A stretch of DNA of 64,000 bases from Pandoraea thiooxydans. GTDB taxonomy: Bacteria > Pseudomonadota > Gammaproteobacteria > Burkholderiales > Burkholderiaceae. The translations under genes were made by a program, and so were the position numbers. The notes under the pieces are model-generated. The model was given only the letters and a program-made list of their open reading frames with translations. It had not been told where the DNA came from and did not search any database. Position 1 is the stretch's first letter; every line of letters begins with the position of its first letter. The stretch lies in NCBI RefSeq assembly GCF_001931675.1, contig NZ_CP014839.1:2666001-2730000 (forward strand), written 5' to 3'. Below, in pieces: positions 49,525-58,786 of this stretch.

Positions 49525-50424
49525 TCAGTTGATTCGATCGACCACCAGGTCGGCCAGCGAGCGCAGGCGGGCCGCCGCCGAGCCGAATTCGCGTATTGCG
49601 GCATGAGCATCGCGCCGCAAATCCTCGGCGAGCACCCTGGCCTCGGCCAGCCCCAGCAGCGACACATAAGTCGGCTTGTCGTTTGCGGCATCCTTGCCCG
49701 CGGTCTTGCCCAGCGTGGCCGAGTCGGTGGTTGCGTCGAGAATGTCGTCGACCACCTGAAAAGCCAGGCCAATGGCGCTGGCATAGGCATCGAGCGCCAC
49801 CGCCTCGTCATCGACCAGCGCACGGCCGCAGCCCGCACCCATGCGCACCGAGGCGCGCAGCAGCGCGCCGGTTTTCATCCGGTGCATCGTCTCGAGCTGA
49901 TCCCGCGTGAGCCGCTTGCCGACGCTCTCCAGGTCGATCGCCTGGCCGCCGGCCATGCCCAGCGAGCCACTCGCCAACGCCAACTCGTGAACCAGCGCGG
50001 CCGTCTGCCCCGCGGCCAATGCCGGCACCGGCTCGCTCAGCAGCACGAATGCCTGAGTCTGCAGCGCATCGCCCACCAGCAATGCGGTAGCCTCGTCATA
50101 CTGCACATGCACGGTGGGCTTGCCGCGACGCAACGCGTCGTCATCCATGCAGGGCAAGTCGTCGTGCACCAATGAATACGCGTGAATCATCTCGAGCGCG
50201 CAAGCCGCGCGATCGAGCACTTCCGGCAAAGCCTGCATCAATTCGCCCGCCGCATGGCACAGCAGCGGCCTGACACGCTTGCCGCCGCCCAGCACGGCAT
50301 AGCGCATCGCCTCATGCAGGCGCGCGGGATGCATTGCTGCCGGGGGCAACCATTGATCGAGCGCAGCTTCGGTACGAGCCTGGATCGCCTTGGTCCAGGT
50401 GGAAAATTCATCTTTTGACGTCAT
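49525..50424 (-). CDS. ispA: Farnesyl diphosphate synthase / short-chain polyprenyl synthase
   Basis: Condenses DMAPP/GPP with IPP to give farnesyl diphosphate (299 aa). The first aspartate-rich motif is LVHDDLPCMDDDALRRGKPT near residue 88 (DDxxxxD, the bacterial FPP type) and the second is FQVVDDILDATTD near 233. The GGGKRVRPLL signature is near residue 46. It starts 9 bp after xseB ends and precedes dxs, the common order xseB-ispA-dxs. Confidence 0.96.
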   Translation of the reverse strand: MTSKDEFSTWTKAIQARTEAALDQWLPPAAMHPARLHEAMRYAVLGGGKRVRPLLCHAAGELMQALPEVLDRAACALEMIHAYSLVHDDLPCMDDDALRRGKPTVHVQYDEATALLVGDALQTQAFVLLSEPVPALAAGQTAALVHELALASGSLGMAGGQAIDLESVGKRLTRDQLETMHRMKTGALLRASVRMGAGCGRALVDDEAVALDAYASAIGLAFQVVDDILDATTDSATLGKTAGKDAANDKPTYVSLLGLAEARVLAEDLRRDAHAAIREFGSAAARLRSLADLVVDRIN

Positions 50425-50433
50425 TGATCTGTT

Positions 50434-50694
50434 CTATTCATCCGCCGGTGCGGTATCGAGCGGTTCGAGAGTGTCGTTTTCGAGGACTTTGACCTGCTGC
50501 TCGACGCGCGCCAGCATGCCCTGACAGTATTTCACCAGTTCCGCGCCGCGCCGATACGCCGTCAGGGATGCCTCCAACCCCAACTCGCCACTTTCCATAC
50601 GCCCCACCAGCTCCTCGAGCTCGGCCAGGGCGGCCTCGTAACTGCGGGGCGCTTCAGACGGCTGTGCCTGAGTCGATGTCACGGTCTTCGCCAT
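50434..50694 (-). CDS. xseB: Exodeoxyribonuclease VII small subunit
   Basis: Small subunit of the ATP-independent single-strand DNA exonuclease VII (86 aa). Family pattern: SYEAALAELEELVGRMESGELG followed by LEASLTAYRRGAELVKYCQ, a helical hairpin that binds XseA. The start MAKTVTSTQ at 50694 is chosen because the upstream 27 residues are not conserved. xseA is not in the window. First gene of the xseB-ispA-dxs-folE2 unit. Confidence 0.94.
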   Translation of the reverse strand: MAKTVTSTQAQPSEAPRSYEAALAELEELVGRMESGELGLEASLTAYRRGAELVKYCQGMLARVEQQVKVLENDTLEPLDTAPADE

Positions 50695-51358
50695 GGATCT
50701 AAAAATTCGGATCGAATATTCCATTTTACGGCAAAGCGGCGCCAACCGCAGGCCAGTTTGACATATGTCACCCAATCCGCAAAGACGGTTCCGAGCACCG
50801 ATTTACCGTACCAGGACTTTTACTCCTGCCACACAAGCCTGCACTGGCAAGCGCCATCGGCCAGCGGGATGTCCCTCGCCAACGCCCAGCGGCTGCGCTC
50901 ACGGCATTCGATTAGAGGACAACGTTCAATGTTTGTGATGCGTGAGCCGGTCCCTCCCGCAGCACGCCGGTCATATCCCGCTTGCCGGCTTCCGGGAACA
51001 GGTAGCCCCGTAGCGCGATTCTTCCGCATTCTCATCACGACAATTACGGGTTTACCTGACTCGCCCCCCGGTGATCACGCTTGCCGCCGCCGGCCAGCGG
51101 CCGACAGAGCGGGAGCGTTCAATCCGGGCAACACGCCGGAACCCACGCCCACCGGCATTTTCAGCGCCCGAACCCACCAAGCGTCGCGCACCGGCCACGC
51201 CTGGACCCGGCGACACGGGCGTACGCAGCAGAAATCGACGAATTTCCGTATTGATCCACGATTTCCCGTATATCTGCCGGTATAATTACGGGTTTCCCTA
51301 AATCGATTCTTCGATGGTTGGGTTGTTCACTGCTTTCAAGCTTTCGACGGGAGTGGGA
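50695..51358. other. 664-bp gene-free divergent region with repeated CCGTA elements
   Basis: No convincing gene lies here; the one long open frame (50758-51285, plus) has no clear start, no domain, and an odd Arg/Pro/Thr composition. The region contains repeated elements: ATTTACCGTA at 50801, AATTTCCGTA at 51241 and ATTTCCCGTA at 51261 in forward orientation, and AATTACGGGTTT at 51042 and 51284 in reverse. The last two sites (51265-51270 and 51287-51292) form the inverted pair CCCGTA/TACGGG, which frames a TATAAT at 51281-51286. Confidence 0.55.
51281..51286 (+). promoter_or_regulatory. TATAAT -10 element of the Rieske oxygenase gene
   Basis: A consensus TATAAT lies 72 bp before the start codon and is bracketed by the inverted pair CCCGTA/TACGGG, a position where a bound repressor would block RNA polymerase. 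No good -35 is seen, which would suit an activator-dependent promoter. Confidence 0.45.
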
Positions 51359-52462
51359 ATGTCCAATCTGAGCAGCGCGTTGCAACTCAAGCCAGCGCAC
51401 AGTCAGTTACCGGTATATAGCTATTTCGACGAAGCGCTTCTCGCGCGTGAGGTCGAAACGTTGTTTAAACGTGGTCCGCGTTATGTCGGACACGAATTGA
51501 TGGTGCCGGACGCCGGCAATTATTTCGCTCTTCCCGCAGAACAGGAGGGGCGTTTGCTCGTGCGTAACGATCACGGGGTCGAGCTGCTCTCCAACGTATG
51601 CCGCCATCGCCAGGCGCTGATGCTCAACGGCCGGGGTACCGCCCGCAACATCGTTTGCCCGCTGCACCGCTGGACCTATGACACGCGGGGTGAATTGCTG
51701 GGAGCGCCGCATTTTCCCGAAAATCCGTGCCTGAACCTCAACAAATTCCCATTGCAGCGCTGGAACGGCCTGCTGTTCGAGGCCGAGGGCCGGGACGTGC
51801 AATCGGATCTGGCCAAGTTGGGCGTCGCGCACCACCTCGACTTCTCGGACTACATGTTCGATCACGTCGAGATGCACGAATGCAATTACAACTGGAAAAC
51901 CTTCATCGAGGTCTATCTCGAGGATTACCATGTTGTGCCGTTCCACCCCGGTCTGGGCAGCTTCGTGTCATGCGATGACCTGCGTTGGGAGTTCGGCGAT
52001 TGGTACAGCGTGCAGACGGTAGGCGTGCATCAGGGCCTGACCAAGCCCGGCAGTCCGATATATCGTAAGTGGCACGACATGCTGCTACGGTTTCGCGAGG
52101 GCAAGGCGCCGGATTTCGGGGCAATCTGGATGGTCTACTACCCGAATCTGATGATCGAATGGTATCCCCACGTCCTCGTGGTGTCGTGGCTCATCCCCCG
52201 CGGGCCGCAAAAGACCACGAATGTCGTCGAGTTCTACTACCCGGAAGAAATCACGCTGTTCGAACGCGAGTTCGTCGAGGCCGAACGCGCCGCCTATATG
52301 GAGACGGCGCGCGAGGACGACGAAATCGCTGAGCGCATGGATGCCGGTCGCCGCATTCTGCTCGATCGCGGCGTGTCCGAGACCGGCCCCTACCAGAGCC
52401 CCATGGAAGACGGCATGCAGCATTTCCACGAATTCCTGCGCCGCCAGCTCGGCGAGCTATAG
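51359..52462 (+). CDS. Rieske aromatic ring-hydroxylating oxygenase, alpha subunit type
   Basis: Rieske non-haem iron oxygenase (367 aa). The 2Fe-2S site is C81-x-H83 and C100-x2-H103. The mononuclear iron site is in the NWKTFIEVYLEDYHVVPFHP segment: histidines H191 and H196, with an acidic third ligand probably in the DDEIAERMDAGRR helix near the C-terminus. Start at 51359 has GGGAGTGGG upstream. No beta subunit, ferredoxin or reductase lies beside it, so it must borrow electron donors. The pattern resembles choline/carnitine-type monooxygenases; substrate unknown. Confidence 0.9.
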   Translation: MSNLSSALQLKPAHSQLPVYSYFDEALLAREVETLFKRGPRYVGHELMVPDAGNYFALPAEQEGRLLVRNDHGVELLSNVCRHRQALMLNGRGTARNIVCPLHRWTYDTRGELLGAPHFPENPCLNLNKFPLQRWNGLLFEAEGRDVQSDLAKLGVAHHLDFSDYMFDHVEMHECNYNWKTFIEVYLEDYHVVPFHPGLGSFVSCDDLRWEFGDWYSVQTVGVHQGLTKPGSPIYRKWHDMLLRFREGKAPDFGAIWMVYYPNLMIEWYPHVLVVSWLIPRGPQKTTNVVEFYYPEEITLFEREFVEAERAAYMETAREDDEIAERMDAGRRILLDRGVSETGPYQSPMEDGMQHFHEFLRRQLGEL

Positions 52463-52494
52463 TCGCCCTTACCTCGCGCCTCAACCCACTGTGC

Positions 52495-52525
52495 ACGGCG
52501 GACTTTGGTCCGCCGTTTTGCTTTT
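52495..52525 (+). terminator. Rho-independent terminator of the Rieske gene
   Basis: ACGGCGGAC and GTCCGCCGT form a 9-bp stem around TTTG, followed by TTTGCTTTT, 32 bp after the stop. Confidence 0.9.
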
Positions 52526-52740
52526 GCCGTTCGCGTCGTCGCCGTCGGTCGGCAAACGCATTCCACGAAGGCCTTTTCACAATTTCGGGCAGATTCTTCG
52601 CTACACTAGGAAGCGGGGTGGTTGCAGGCAATCGATGCGCGGTGCTCGACCGGCCCGATGCAGTGATCATTCCATTGAACGGCATGGCCGGGTCGCGCCA
52701 GTCGGCGCCGGCAGTTCGTCCATGCTCTCCCGGAGACATC

Positions 52741-53619
52741 ATGGTCCATACACATTTCACCACGCTCATCAGCGCGCAAAATCTCGACGCACTGATCAAC
52801 GCGGCCGATGCCGGCCCAACGCTCACCGTGTTCGATTGCCGTTTCGATCTGGCCAATCCGGCGGCAGGCGAAGCCGCCTATGTCGACGGTCATATCTTCG
52901 GCGCCTTCTACATGCACCTCGAGCGCGACATGTCCGGCAAGGTGACCGGCAAGAACGGCAGGCATCCGCTGCCCGACCGGGACACATTGGTCCGTCATCT
53001 GGCCGATTGCGGCGTCTCACGAGGTCAGCAAGTGGTCGCCTACGATGCGCAGGGGGGCGCATATGCGGCACGTCTTTGGTGGCTGCTGCGCTGGTTGGGT
53101 CATGAATCGGTCGCCGTGCTCGACGGCGGCCTGCAAGCCTGGGAGGCCGCAGGTCTGCCGCTCTCGGCAGCCCCGCCGGAGCCGCCGCCCCCGGGGGATT
53201 TCACCCCCAGCGATCCACTGGCGACCACGGCGGACGTCGAGGCCGTCACACGCAACCTCGCCACGCATGAAAGACTGGTGGTCGACGCGCGCGCGCCGGA
53301 CCGTTATCGCGGCGAGAACGAAACGCTCGATCCTGTCGGCGGCCACATCCCCGGTGCCGTCAACCGGTTCTTCAAAGACAATCTCGGCGCCGACGGCCGC
53401 TTCAAATCGGCCGCCACGTTGCGCGCGGAATATGCTCTGGTGATGGGCGACACGTTGCCCGAGCGCGTCATCCTGCAATGCGGATCCGGTGTCACTGCCT
53501 GCCACAATGCGCTGGCGATGGAAGTTGCCGGCCTGCACGGGGCGAGCGTCTATCCCGGCTCGTGGAGCGAATGGTGCGCGAACCGGACGCGCCCGGTGGC
53601 CACCGGGCCGAAACCCTGA
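52741..53619 (+). CDS. sseA: Sulfurtransferase, 3-mercaptopyruvate type
   Basis: Tandem rhodanese-domain enzyme (292 aa) that moves sulfur from 3-mercaptopyruvate (or thiosulfate) to an acceptor. The N-terminal domain is inactive-type (VAYDAQGGAYAARLWWLL near residue 100); the C-terminal domain carries the active C247 in the loop CGSGVTA, which is the mercaptopyruvate signature rather than the CRKGVT of thiosulfate enzymes. The start MVHTHFTTLISAQ at 52741 is preceded by GGAGA. The Rieske gene's terminator lies between, so it is transcribed separately. The NADH dehydrogenase gene is convergent. Confidence 0.88.
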   Translation: MVHTHFTTLISAQNLDALINAADAGPTLTVFDCRFDLANPAAGEAAYVDGHIFGAFYMHLERDMSGKVTGKNGRHPLPDRDTLVRHLADCGVSRGQQVVAYDAQGGAYAARLWWLLRWLGHESVAVLDGGLQAWEAAGLPLSAAPPEPPPPGDFTPSDPLATTADVEAVTRNLATHERLVVDARAPDRYRGENETLDPVGGHIPGAVNRFFKDNLGADGRFKSAATLRAEYALVMGDTLPERVILQCGSGVTACHNALAMEVAGLHGASVYPGSWSEWCANRTRPVATGPKP

Positions 53620-53668
53620 CCAGGCGCAGCGGGCCGGCAAAGGTTGGCCGGCCCAGCCGTGGCCGCCG

Positions 53669-55021
53669 TCAGTGCAGCTTGACGCGCGGCAGCGTCGTGC
53701 GCCGCAGGCGGTGCGCGATCGTATCGAGCACCATGCGAGGCAATCCGTGCAACGCCATCACGTGCATCCGATACAGCGACGTATACATCAACCGTGCCAT
53801 CAAGCCTTCAATGAACATGCTCCCGCCGATCAAGCCGCCCATCAAATTGCCGACCGCGCTGAAACGCCCCAGCGAGACCAACGAGCCGAAATCGCGGTAA
53901 TGGAAGGCCGGCAACGGCTGACCGGCCAGGCGGCGTTGCAGCGCCCCGAACAGGAAACTGGCTTGCTGGTGAGCCGCCTGAGCGCGCGGCGGGACGACGC
54001 TGCCGCGCTCGGGCCAGGCGCAGCTCGCGCAATCGCCGAAGGCAAAAATGTCTGGATCGGTTGCGCATTGCAGTGTCGCGCCGACCTGAATTTGATTTTG
54101 TCGATTGACCGCCAAACCATCGAGTTCAGCCAGAATCTGCGGAGCCTTGATGCCAGCCGCCCAGACCGTCAAGTCGGCCGGGATGACGCGCCCGCTGGCG
54201 GTGAGTACCTGATTGGCGCAGACTTCGCTGACCGGATCGCCGGCCGAGATCTCGACATTGAGCTTGCCGAGCAATCCCGCCGTGACCGTGGCCACGCGCT
54301 CCGACAAGGCAGGCAGGATGCGAGGCCCGGCCTCGATCAAGGTAATCCGAATATCGTTGTGCGGATCGAGCCGGTGTAACCCGTAACTGCTTAAGACCTG
54401 CGCGGTGTTGCGTAACTCCGCCGAGAGTTCGACCCCCGTCGCGCCGGCCCCGACGATGGCAATGTGCACTTGCCGAGCCGCTGGCTCGGGCTGGCCCGAG
54501 CCAGCCGCGGCCGGGTCGAGCTCGACTGCGTGTTGCGCGCGCATGCAGGCCGCAATCAGCCGGCGGCGAAATCTCTCCGCCTGCTCGGCGGTATCCAGCG
54601 CAATCGCGTGCTCCTGCGCCCCCGGCACGCCAAAGAAATGCGTGGTGCTGCCGATTGCCAACACCAGCGTGTCGTAGCCGATCGCCCGTTGCGGCAGCAA
54701 ATCCCCAATACCATCGTCCTTGCCAGCCGGAAGCGCGGCCAGCGTGATGGTCTTCGCCGAGCGGTCGAGCCCGATCAGTTCCCCCTGCTGAAACTCGAAG
54801 CCATGCCAACGCGCCTGCGCCGCGTACTCCAGTTGATGCGCGAACGGATCCATGCTGCCGGCGGCCACCTCGTGCAGCAGCGGCTTCCAGATATGGGTCG
54901 GATATCGGTCGACCAGAATCACGCGCGCCTTGCCGGAACGCCCGAGCTTGTTGCCCAGCCGGGTCACCAACTCCAGGCCCCCGGCGCCACCGCCCACGAC
55001 AACGATACGATGCAGGCTCAC
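53669..55021 (-). CDS. ndh: Type II NADH dehydrogenase (NDH-2)
   Basis: Single-subunit flavoprotein (450 aa) that oxidises NADH and reduces quinone without pumping protons. The first FAD motif is VVVGGGAGGLELVTRLG at the N-terminus; the NADH motif is IAIVGAGATGVELSAELRN near residue 188, and FAFGDCASCAWPE near 325 closes the FAD site. The C-terminal 80 residues are basic and amphipathic, as in membrane-associated NDH-2. It provides an uncoupled route parallel to the complex I encoded at the left of the window. Confidence 0.92.
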   Translation of the reverse strand: MSLHRIVVVGGGAGGLELVTRLGNKLGRSGKARVILVDRYPTHIWKPLLHEVAAGSMDPFAHQLEYAAQARWHGFEFQQGELIGLDRSAKTITLAALPAGKDDGIGDLLPQRAIGYDTLVLAIGSTTHFFGVPGAQEHAIALDTAEQAERFRRRLIAACMRAQHAVELDPAAAGSGQPEPAARQVHIAIVGAGATGVELSAELRNTAQVLSSYGLHRLDPHNDIRITLIEAGPRILPALSERVATVTAGLLGKLNVEISAGDPVSEVCANQVLTASGRVIPADLTVWAAGIKAPQILAELDGLAVNRQNQIQVGATLQCATDPDIFAFGDCASCAWPERGSVVPPRAQAAHQQASFLFGALQRRLAGQPLPAFHYRDFGSLVSLGRFSAVGNLMGGLIGGSMFIEGLMARLMYTSLYRMHVMALHGLPRMVLDTIAHRLRRTTLPRVKLH

Positions 55022-55140
55022 ATAGCCTCCCCAGCCAGTCTGTGCATAAATGTTGTTGTTACGTGCAAATTACCGCAAGTCGGGCGCGGCGACATACCGC
55101 CGGACACATAACCCTTATCGGGTTGATCGATCCGACCGCG

Positions 55141-57894
55141 TCAATGGGCCTCTTCCCAGTTCCGGCCCACGCCCACTTCCGCGACCAGCGGCACCCTGAG
55201 TTTCGCCACCGAGCACATGAGTTCCGGCAGTTTTTCGCGCACTACGGCCAATTCCGTATCCAGGACTTCCAACACCAGTTCGTCATGGACCTGCATGATC
55301 ATCAGCGTGCCCAGTCGGTCCTGTTCGAGCCAGTCCTGCACCGCGATCATCGATAGTTTTATCAGATCCGCCGCGGTTCCCTGCATCGGCGCGTTGATCG
55401 CCGCGCGCTCCGCCGCCTGCCGGCGCGGACCGTTGCCGCCGTTGATCTCCGGCAACCACAGGCGGCGACCAAAGACGGTTTCGACGTAACCGTGCTCCTT
55501 GGCGCTCTTGCGGGTCTGCTCCATATAGTTGGCAACACCGGGATAGCGCATGAAATAGCGATCGATGTAATGCTTGGCGGCGTCGCGTTCGATGCCGAGG
55601 CTGGAGGCCAGGCCAAACGCGCTCATGCCGTAGATCAAGCCGAAATTGACCACCTTGGCATGGCGGCGCTGCTCGCTCGACACGTCCTGCGGGCTCACGC
55701 CAAAAATCTCCGCGGCGGTGGCTCGGTGAATGTCTTCGCCGTCGGTGAACGCCCGTGTGAGGCGCTCGTCGCCTGAAATATGCGCCATGATGCGCAGCTC
55801 GATTTGCGAGTAATCCGCCGACACGATGCTGCGCCCGGGCGGCGCAATGAACGCCTCGCGAATCCTGCGGCCCTCGCCGGTGCGCACCGGAATGTTCTGC
55901 AGGTTGGGATCGTTCGACGCCAGACGGCCGGTCACCGCCACGGCCTGCGCATAATTGGTGTGGACGCGGCCGGTGGCAGGATTCACCATCTTGGGCAATT
56001 TGTCCGTGTAGGTCGACTTCAGCTTGGACAGGCCGCGATAGTCGAGCAGCACTTTGGGCAACGGATAATCCTCGGCCAGCTTCTGCAGCACTTCTTCGTC
56101 GGTCGAGGGAGCGCCGCTGGCGGTCTTTTTCACCACCGGCAACTTGAGTTGCTGGAAGAATATCTCGCCGATCTGCTTGGGCGAGTTCAGGTTGAATGGT
56201 TGTCCGGCCAGCTTATGCGCTTCGGCTTCGAGCTCGATCATCCGGGTGCCGAGTTCATGGCTTTGCTTGACGAGCAGCGCGCTGTCGATCAGCACGCCGT
56301 TGCGCTCGATGATGCCGAGCACGCGTGCCACCGGCAGCTCGATCTTTTCGTAGACGTAGCGTAGTCCCTCCGAGCGCTCGATGTCGGGATAGAGCGCGTA
56401 ATGCAGCCGCAATGTGATATCGGCGTCCTCGGCCGCGTATTCGGTCGCGCGCTCGATGGGCACCTCGTCGAAGCCGATTTGGCCGGCGCCCTTGCCGCAC
56501 ACCTCTTCATATTTGATCGTCTTGACGCCCAGGTGGCGCTCGGCCAGGCTATCCATATCGTGCGAGCGATGCGACTCCAGCACGTAGGATTCGAGCAGCG
56601 TATCGTGCGCCACGCCGCGCAGCGCGATGCCGCGATTGGCCAGAACGTGGGTGTCATACTTCAAATGCTGCCCTACTTTTTTGTGCGCCTCGCTCTCCAG
56701 CCAGGGCTTGAGCCGGGCCAGCACTTCGTCTCGCGGCAGTTGCGTTTGAGCCCCGGGCGCGCGGTGCGCGAGCGGCACGTAAGCGGCATGCCCCGGCGCC
56801 ACCGATACCGACAGCCCGACGATCTGCGCCTGCATGGCGTCCAGTGAAGTGGTTTCGGTATCGAATGCCGTCAACTCGGCGGCTTCGATCTTTTGCAGCC
56901 ACGCATCGAAAGTCTGCCAGTCGACCACCATCTCGTAATCGCGCGGCAGCTCCCCGCGCCCCTCGCTCGGACTCGCGCCGACATCCGCGTCACTCTCGCC
57001 GTCATCGGCGTCGCCCGCCTCGACTTCGCGCAACCAGGTTTTGAAGCCGTGGCGCTTGAAAAACGATCGCAACTGGTCACGTTGCTCGGGTTGCGCGGGC
57101 AGCGAAGCTTCGATGGATTCCACATGCGGATCCAGATCACAATCCGTCACCACGGTTACCAGCTTGCGCCCCATCGGCAGCCACGACAGCGCCTCGCGAA
57201 GATTGTTGCCGACCGCGCCCTTGATCTCCTCGGCATGGGCGATCAGGTTGTCCAGCGTGCCGTATTGGCCCAGCCACTTGGCCGCGGTCTTCGGCCCGAC
57301 TTTCGCCACCCCGGGCACGTTGTCCACGGTGTCTCCCATCAGCGTCAAATAATCGACAATGAGCTCTGGCGGCACGCCGAATTTGGCACTCACGCCAGCG
57401 GGATCGAGCGTCTCGTTGCTCATCGTGTTGACCAGCGTGACCTGATCATCCACCAGTTGTGCCAGGTCCTTGTCGCCGGTCGAAATGACCACACGCATGC
57501 CAGCGGCCGCAGCCCGCCGGGCCAGTGTGCCGATCACGTCGTCGGCCTCCACGCCGTCGATCATCAGCAGCGGCCAGCCCAGGGCTCGCACGGCCTCGTG
57601 GATCGGCTCGATCTGACGCGCCAGATCCTCGGGCATCGAAGGCCGGTTGGCCTTGTACTGCGGATACCAGTCATCCCGGAAAGTCTTGCCCTTGGCGTCG
57701 AACACACAAGCGCTATACTCTGCATGAACGTCCTTGCGCAAGCGCCGCAACATATTCACGATGCCGTAGACGGCGCCAGTCGGCTCCCCGGTCGGGCCTC
57801 GCAAATCAGGAAGGGCGTGGTAGGCTCGATAGAGATAACTCGAACCATCGACCAATAAGAGAGTCTTACCTTTCAGGTAGTTTTGTTCCGACAT
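55141..57894 (-). CDS. polA: DNA polymerase I
   Basis: Repair and Okazaki-fragment polymerase (917 aa). Residues about 8-300 form the 5'-3' exonuclease (LLLVDGSSYLYRAYHALPDL, STGDKDLAQLV). The 3'-5' proofreading domain keeps its metal carboxylates (FDTETTSLDAM near 340). The polymerase has motif A SADYSQIELRIMAH, motif B RRHAKVVNFGLIYGMSAFG and motif C QVHDELVLEV. The start MSEQNYLKGKTLLL is the usual one. Its ATG at 57894 directly abuts the ATG of the divergent LOG gene at 57895, so there is no intergenic DNA. Confidence 0.97.
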   Translation of the reverse strand: MSEQNYLKGKTLLLVDGSSYLYRAYHALPDLRGPTGEPTGAVYGIVNMLRRLRKDVHAEYSACVFDAKGKTFRDDWYPQYKANRPSMPEDLARQIEPIHEAVRALGWPLLMIDGVEADDVIGTLARRAAAAGMRVVISTGDKDLAQLVDDQVTLVNTMSNETLDPAGVSAKFGVPPELIVDYLTLMGDTVDNVPGVAKVGPKTAAKWLGQYGTLDNLIAHAEEIKGAVGNNLREALSWLPMGRKLVTVVTDCDLDPHVESIEASLPAQPEQRDQLRSFFKRHGFKTWLREVEAGDADDGESDADVGASPSEGRGELPRDYEMVVDWQTFDAWLQKIEAAELTAFDTETTSLDAMQAQIVGLSVSVAPGHAAYVPLAHRAPGAQTQLPRDEVLARLKPWLESEAHKKVGQHLKYDTHVLANRGIALRGVAHDTLLESYVLESHRSHDMDSLAERHLGVKTIKYEEVCGKGAGQIGFDEVPIERATEYAAEDADITLRLHYALYPDIERSEGLRYVYEKIELPVARVLGIIERNGVLIDSALLVKQSHELGTRMIELEAEAHKLAGQPFNLNSPKQIGEIFFQQLKLPVVKKTASGAPSTDEEVLQKLAEDYPLPKVLLDYRGLSKLKSTYTDKLPKMVNPATGRVHTNYAQAVAVTGRLASNDPNLQNIPVRTGEGRRIREAFIAPPGRSIVSADYSQIELRIMAHISGDERLTRAFTDGEDIHRATAAEIFGVSPQDVSSEQRRHAKVVNFGLIYGMSAFGLASSLGIERDAAKHYIDRYFMRYPGVANYMEQTRKSAKEHGYVETVFGRRLWLPEINGGNGPRRQAAERAAINAPMQGTAADLIKLSMIAVQDWLEQDRLGTLMIMQVHDELVLEVLDTELAVVREKLPELMCSVAKLRVPLVAEVGVGRNWEEAH

Positions 57895-58629
57895 ATGACC
57901 AAGAGAAGAAAAGTAATCCCGAGTCTGCGCATGCTGGCAGACCATGAGCGGGCCACAGCAAAGAAGGCGCGCGCATCGTGGCAGATGTTCACGATTATGG
58001 CAGAGTTCATCGAGGCGGCCGAATACCTATCCGAGATCCGGCCCGCGGTGAGCATCTACGGCAGCGCCCGTATCAAACCAAAGTCGCCCTACTACAAATT
58101 GACGATGTCGATCGCCCGCAAATTCTCCGATGCGGGTTTCGCCGTCATCTCCGGCGGCGGCCCCGGCATCATGGAGGCGGCGAACAAGGGCGCGCATGGC
58201 GGCGCCTCGCCCACGGTCGGGCTGAACATCGAACTGCCGCACGAGCAGAAAGGCAATCAGTACCAGGACATTTCACTGCGTTTTCGCCACTTTTTCACAC
58301 GCAAGGTCACCTTCGTCAAGAACTCGGACGCGTTCATCATCATGCCTGGCGGCTTCGGCACGCTCGACGAGCTCTCGGAAGTGATGACGCTGATTCAAAC
58401 GCAAAAATCGCGGCACGTGCCAATCATTCTGGTGGGCTGCGAGTTCTGGCAGGGCCTGCTCGACTGGTGCCGCAGCACGATGCTGCCGATGGGCCTGATC
58501 GGGCCGCACGATCTGGATCTGGTTACCGTGCTCGACGATCCCGATGCCATTCTTCGGGCGGTTTTCGATTTTTACGACGACCACACGGAAGCCGAGCCGC
58601 AAGCCAGCGACAAAATGTTCTACCTCTAA
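57895..58629 (+). CDS. LOG family protein (TIGR00730 Rossmann fold)
   Basis: Lysine-decarboxylase-like Rossmann protein (244 aa from this ATG). The signature SGGGPGIMEAANKGA near residue 86 and PGGFGTLDELSEVMTLIQ near 148 are those of cytokinin riboside 5'-monophosphate phosphoribohydrolases (LOG), which release free bases from nucleotides. The older label lysine decarboxylase is wrong for this family. An in-frame TTG at 57883 would extend it 4 codons into polA; ATG at 57947 or later would shorten it. No ribosome binding site is evident at the chosen start. Confidence 0.9.
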   Translation: MTKRRKVIPSLRMLADHERATAKKARASWQMFTIMAEFIEAAEYLSEIRPAVSIYGSARIKPKSPYYKLTMSIARKFSDAGFAVISGGGPGIMEAANKGAHGGASPTVGLNIELPHEQKGNQYQDISLRFRHFFTRKVTFVKNSDAFIIMPGGFGTLDELSEVMTLIQTQKSRHVPIILVGCEFWQGLLDWCRSTMLPMGLIGPHDLDLVTVLDDPDAILRAVFDFYDDHTEAEPQASDKMFYL

Positions 58630-58754
58630 ACGCCCCCCTTGCCCGGCGCGGCACCTCGCGCAATGCGTCACAAGGCGTGCAAACCGGGGGCGCAGCGCTT
58701 GCGTGAACCGGCGCCAATGTAGCGCCAGGGCGCGTTTCGCCGCGCTGCATTTGC

Positions 58755-58760
58755 TAGAAT
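58755..58760 (+). promoter_or_regulatory. -10 element TAGAAT before the DUF2782 gene
   Basis: TAGAAT lies 27 bp before the ATG; a purine-rich GGAGAAAAAA ribosome binding site follows. The -35 region is weak. Confidence 0.4.
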
Positions 58761-58786
58761 ACTCAGCATAAACCCGGAGAAAAAAC

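Noticed and set aside
50758-51285. 175-codon plus-strand frame upstream of the Rieske gene
   Set aside because: Composition rich in Arg, Pro, Thr and Ser without domain, no ribosome binding site, and the regulatory-looking repeats lie within it; treated as non-coding.
53631-53654. 8-bp GC hairpin GGGCCGGC/GCCGGCCC between sseA and ndh
   Set aside because: No T-tract on either side, so not called a terminator; may be a chance palindrome in a GC-rich gap.
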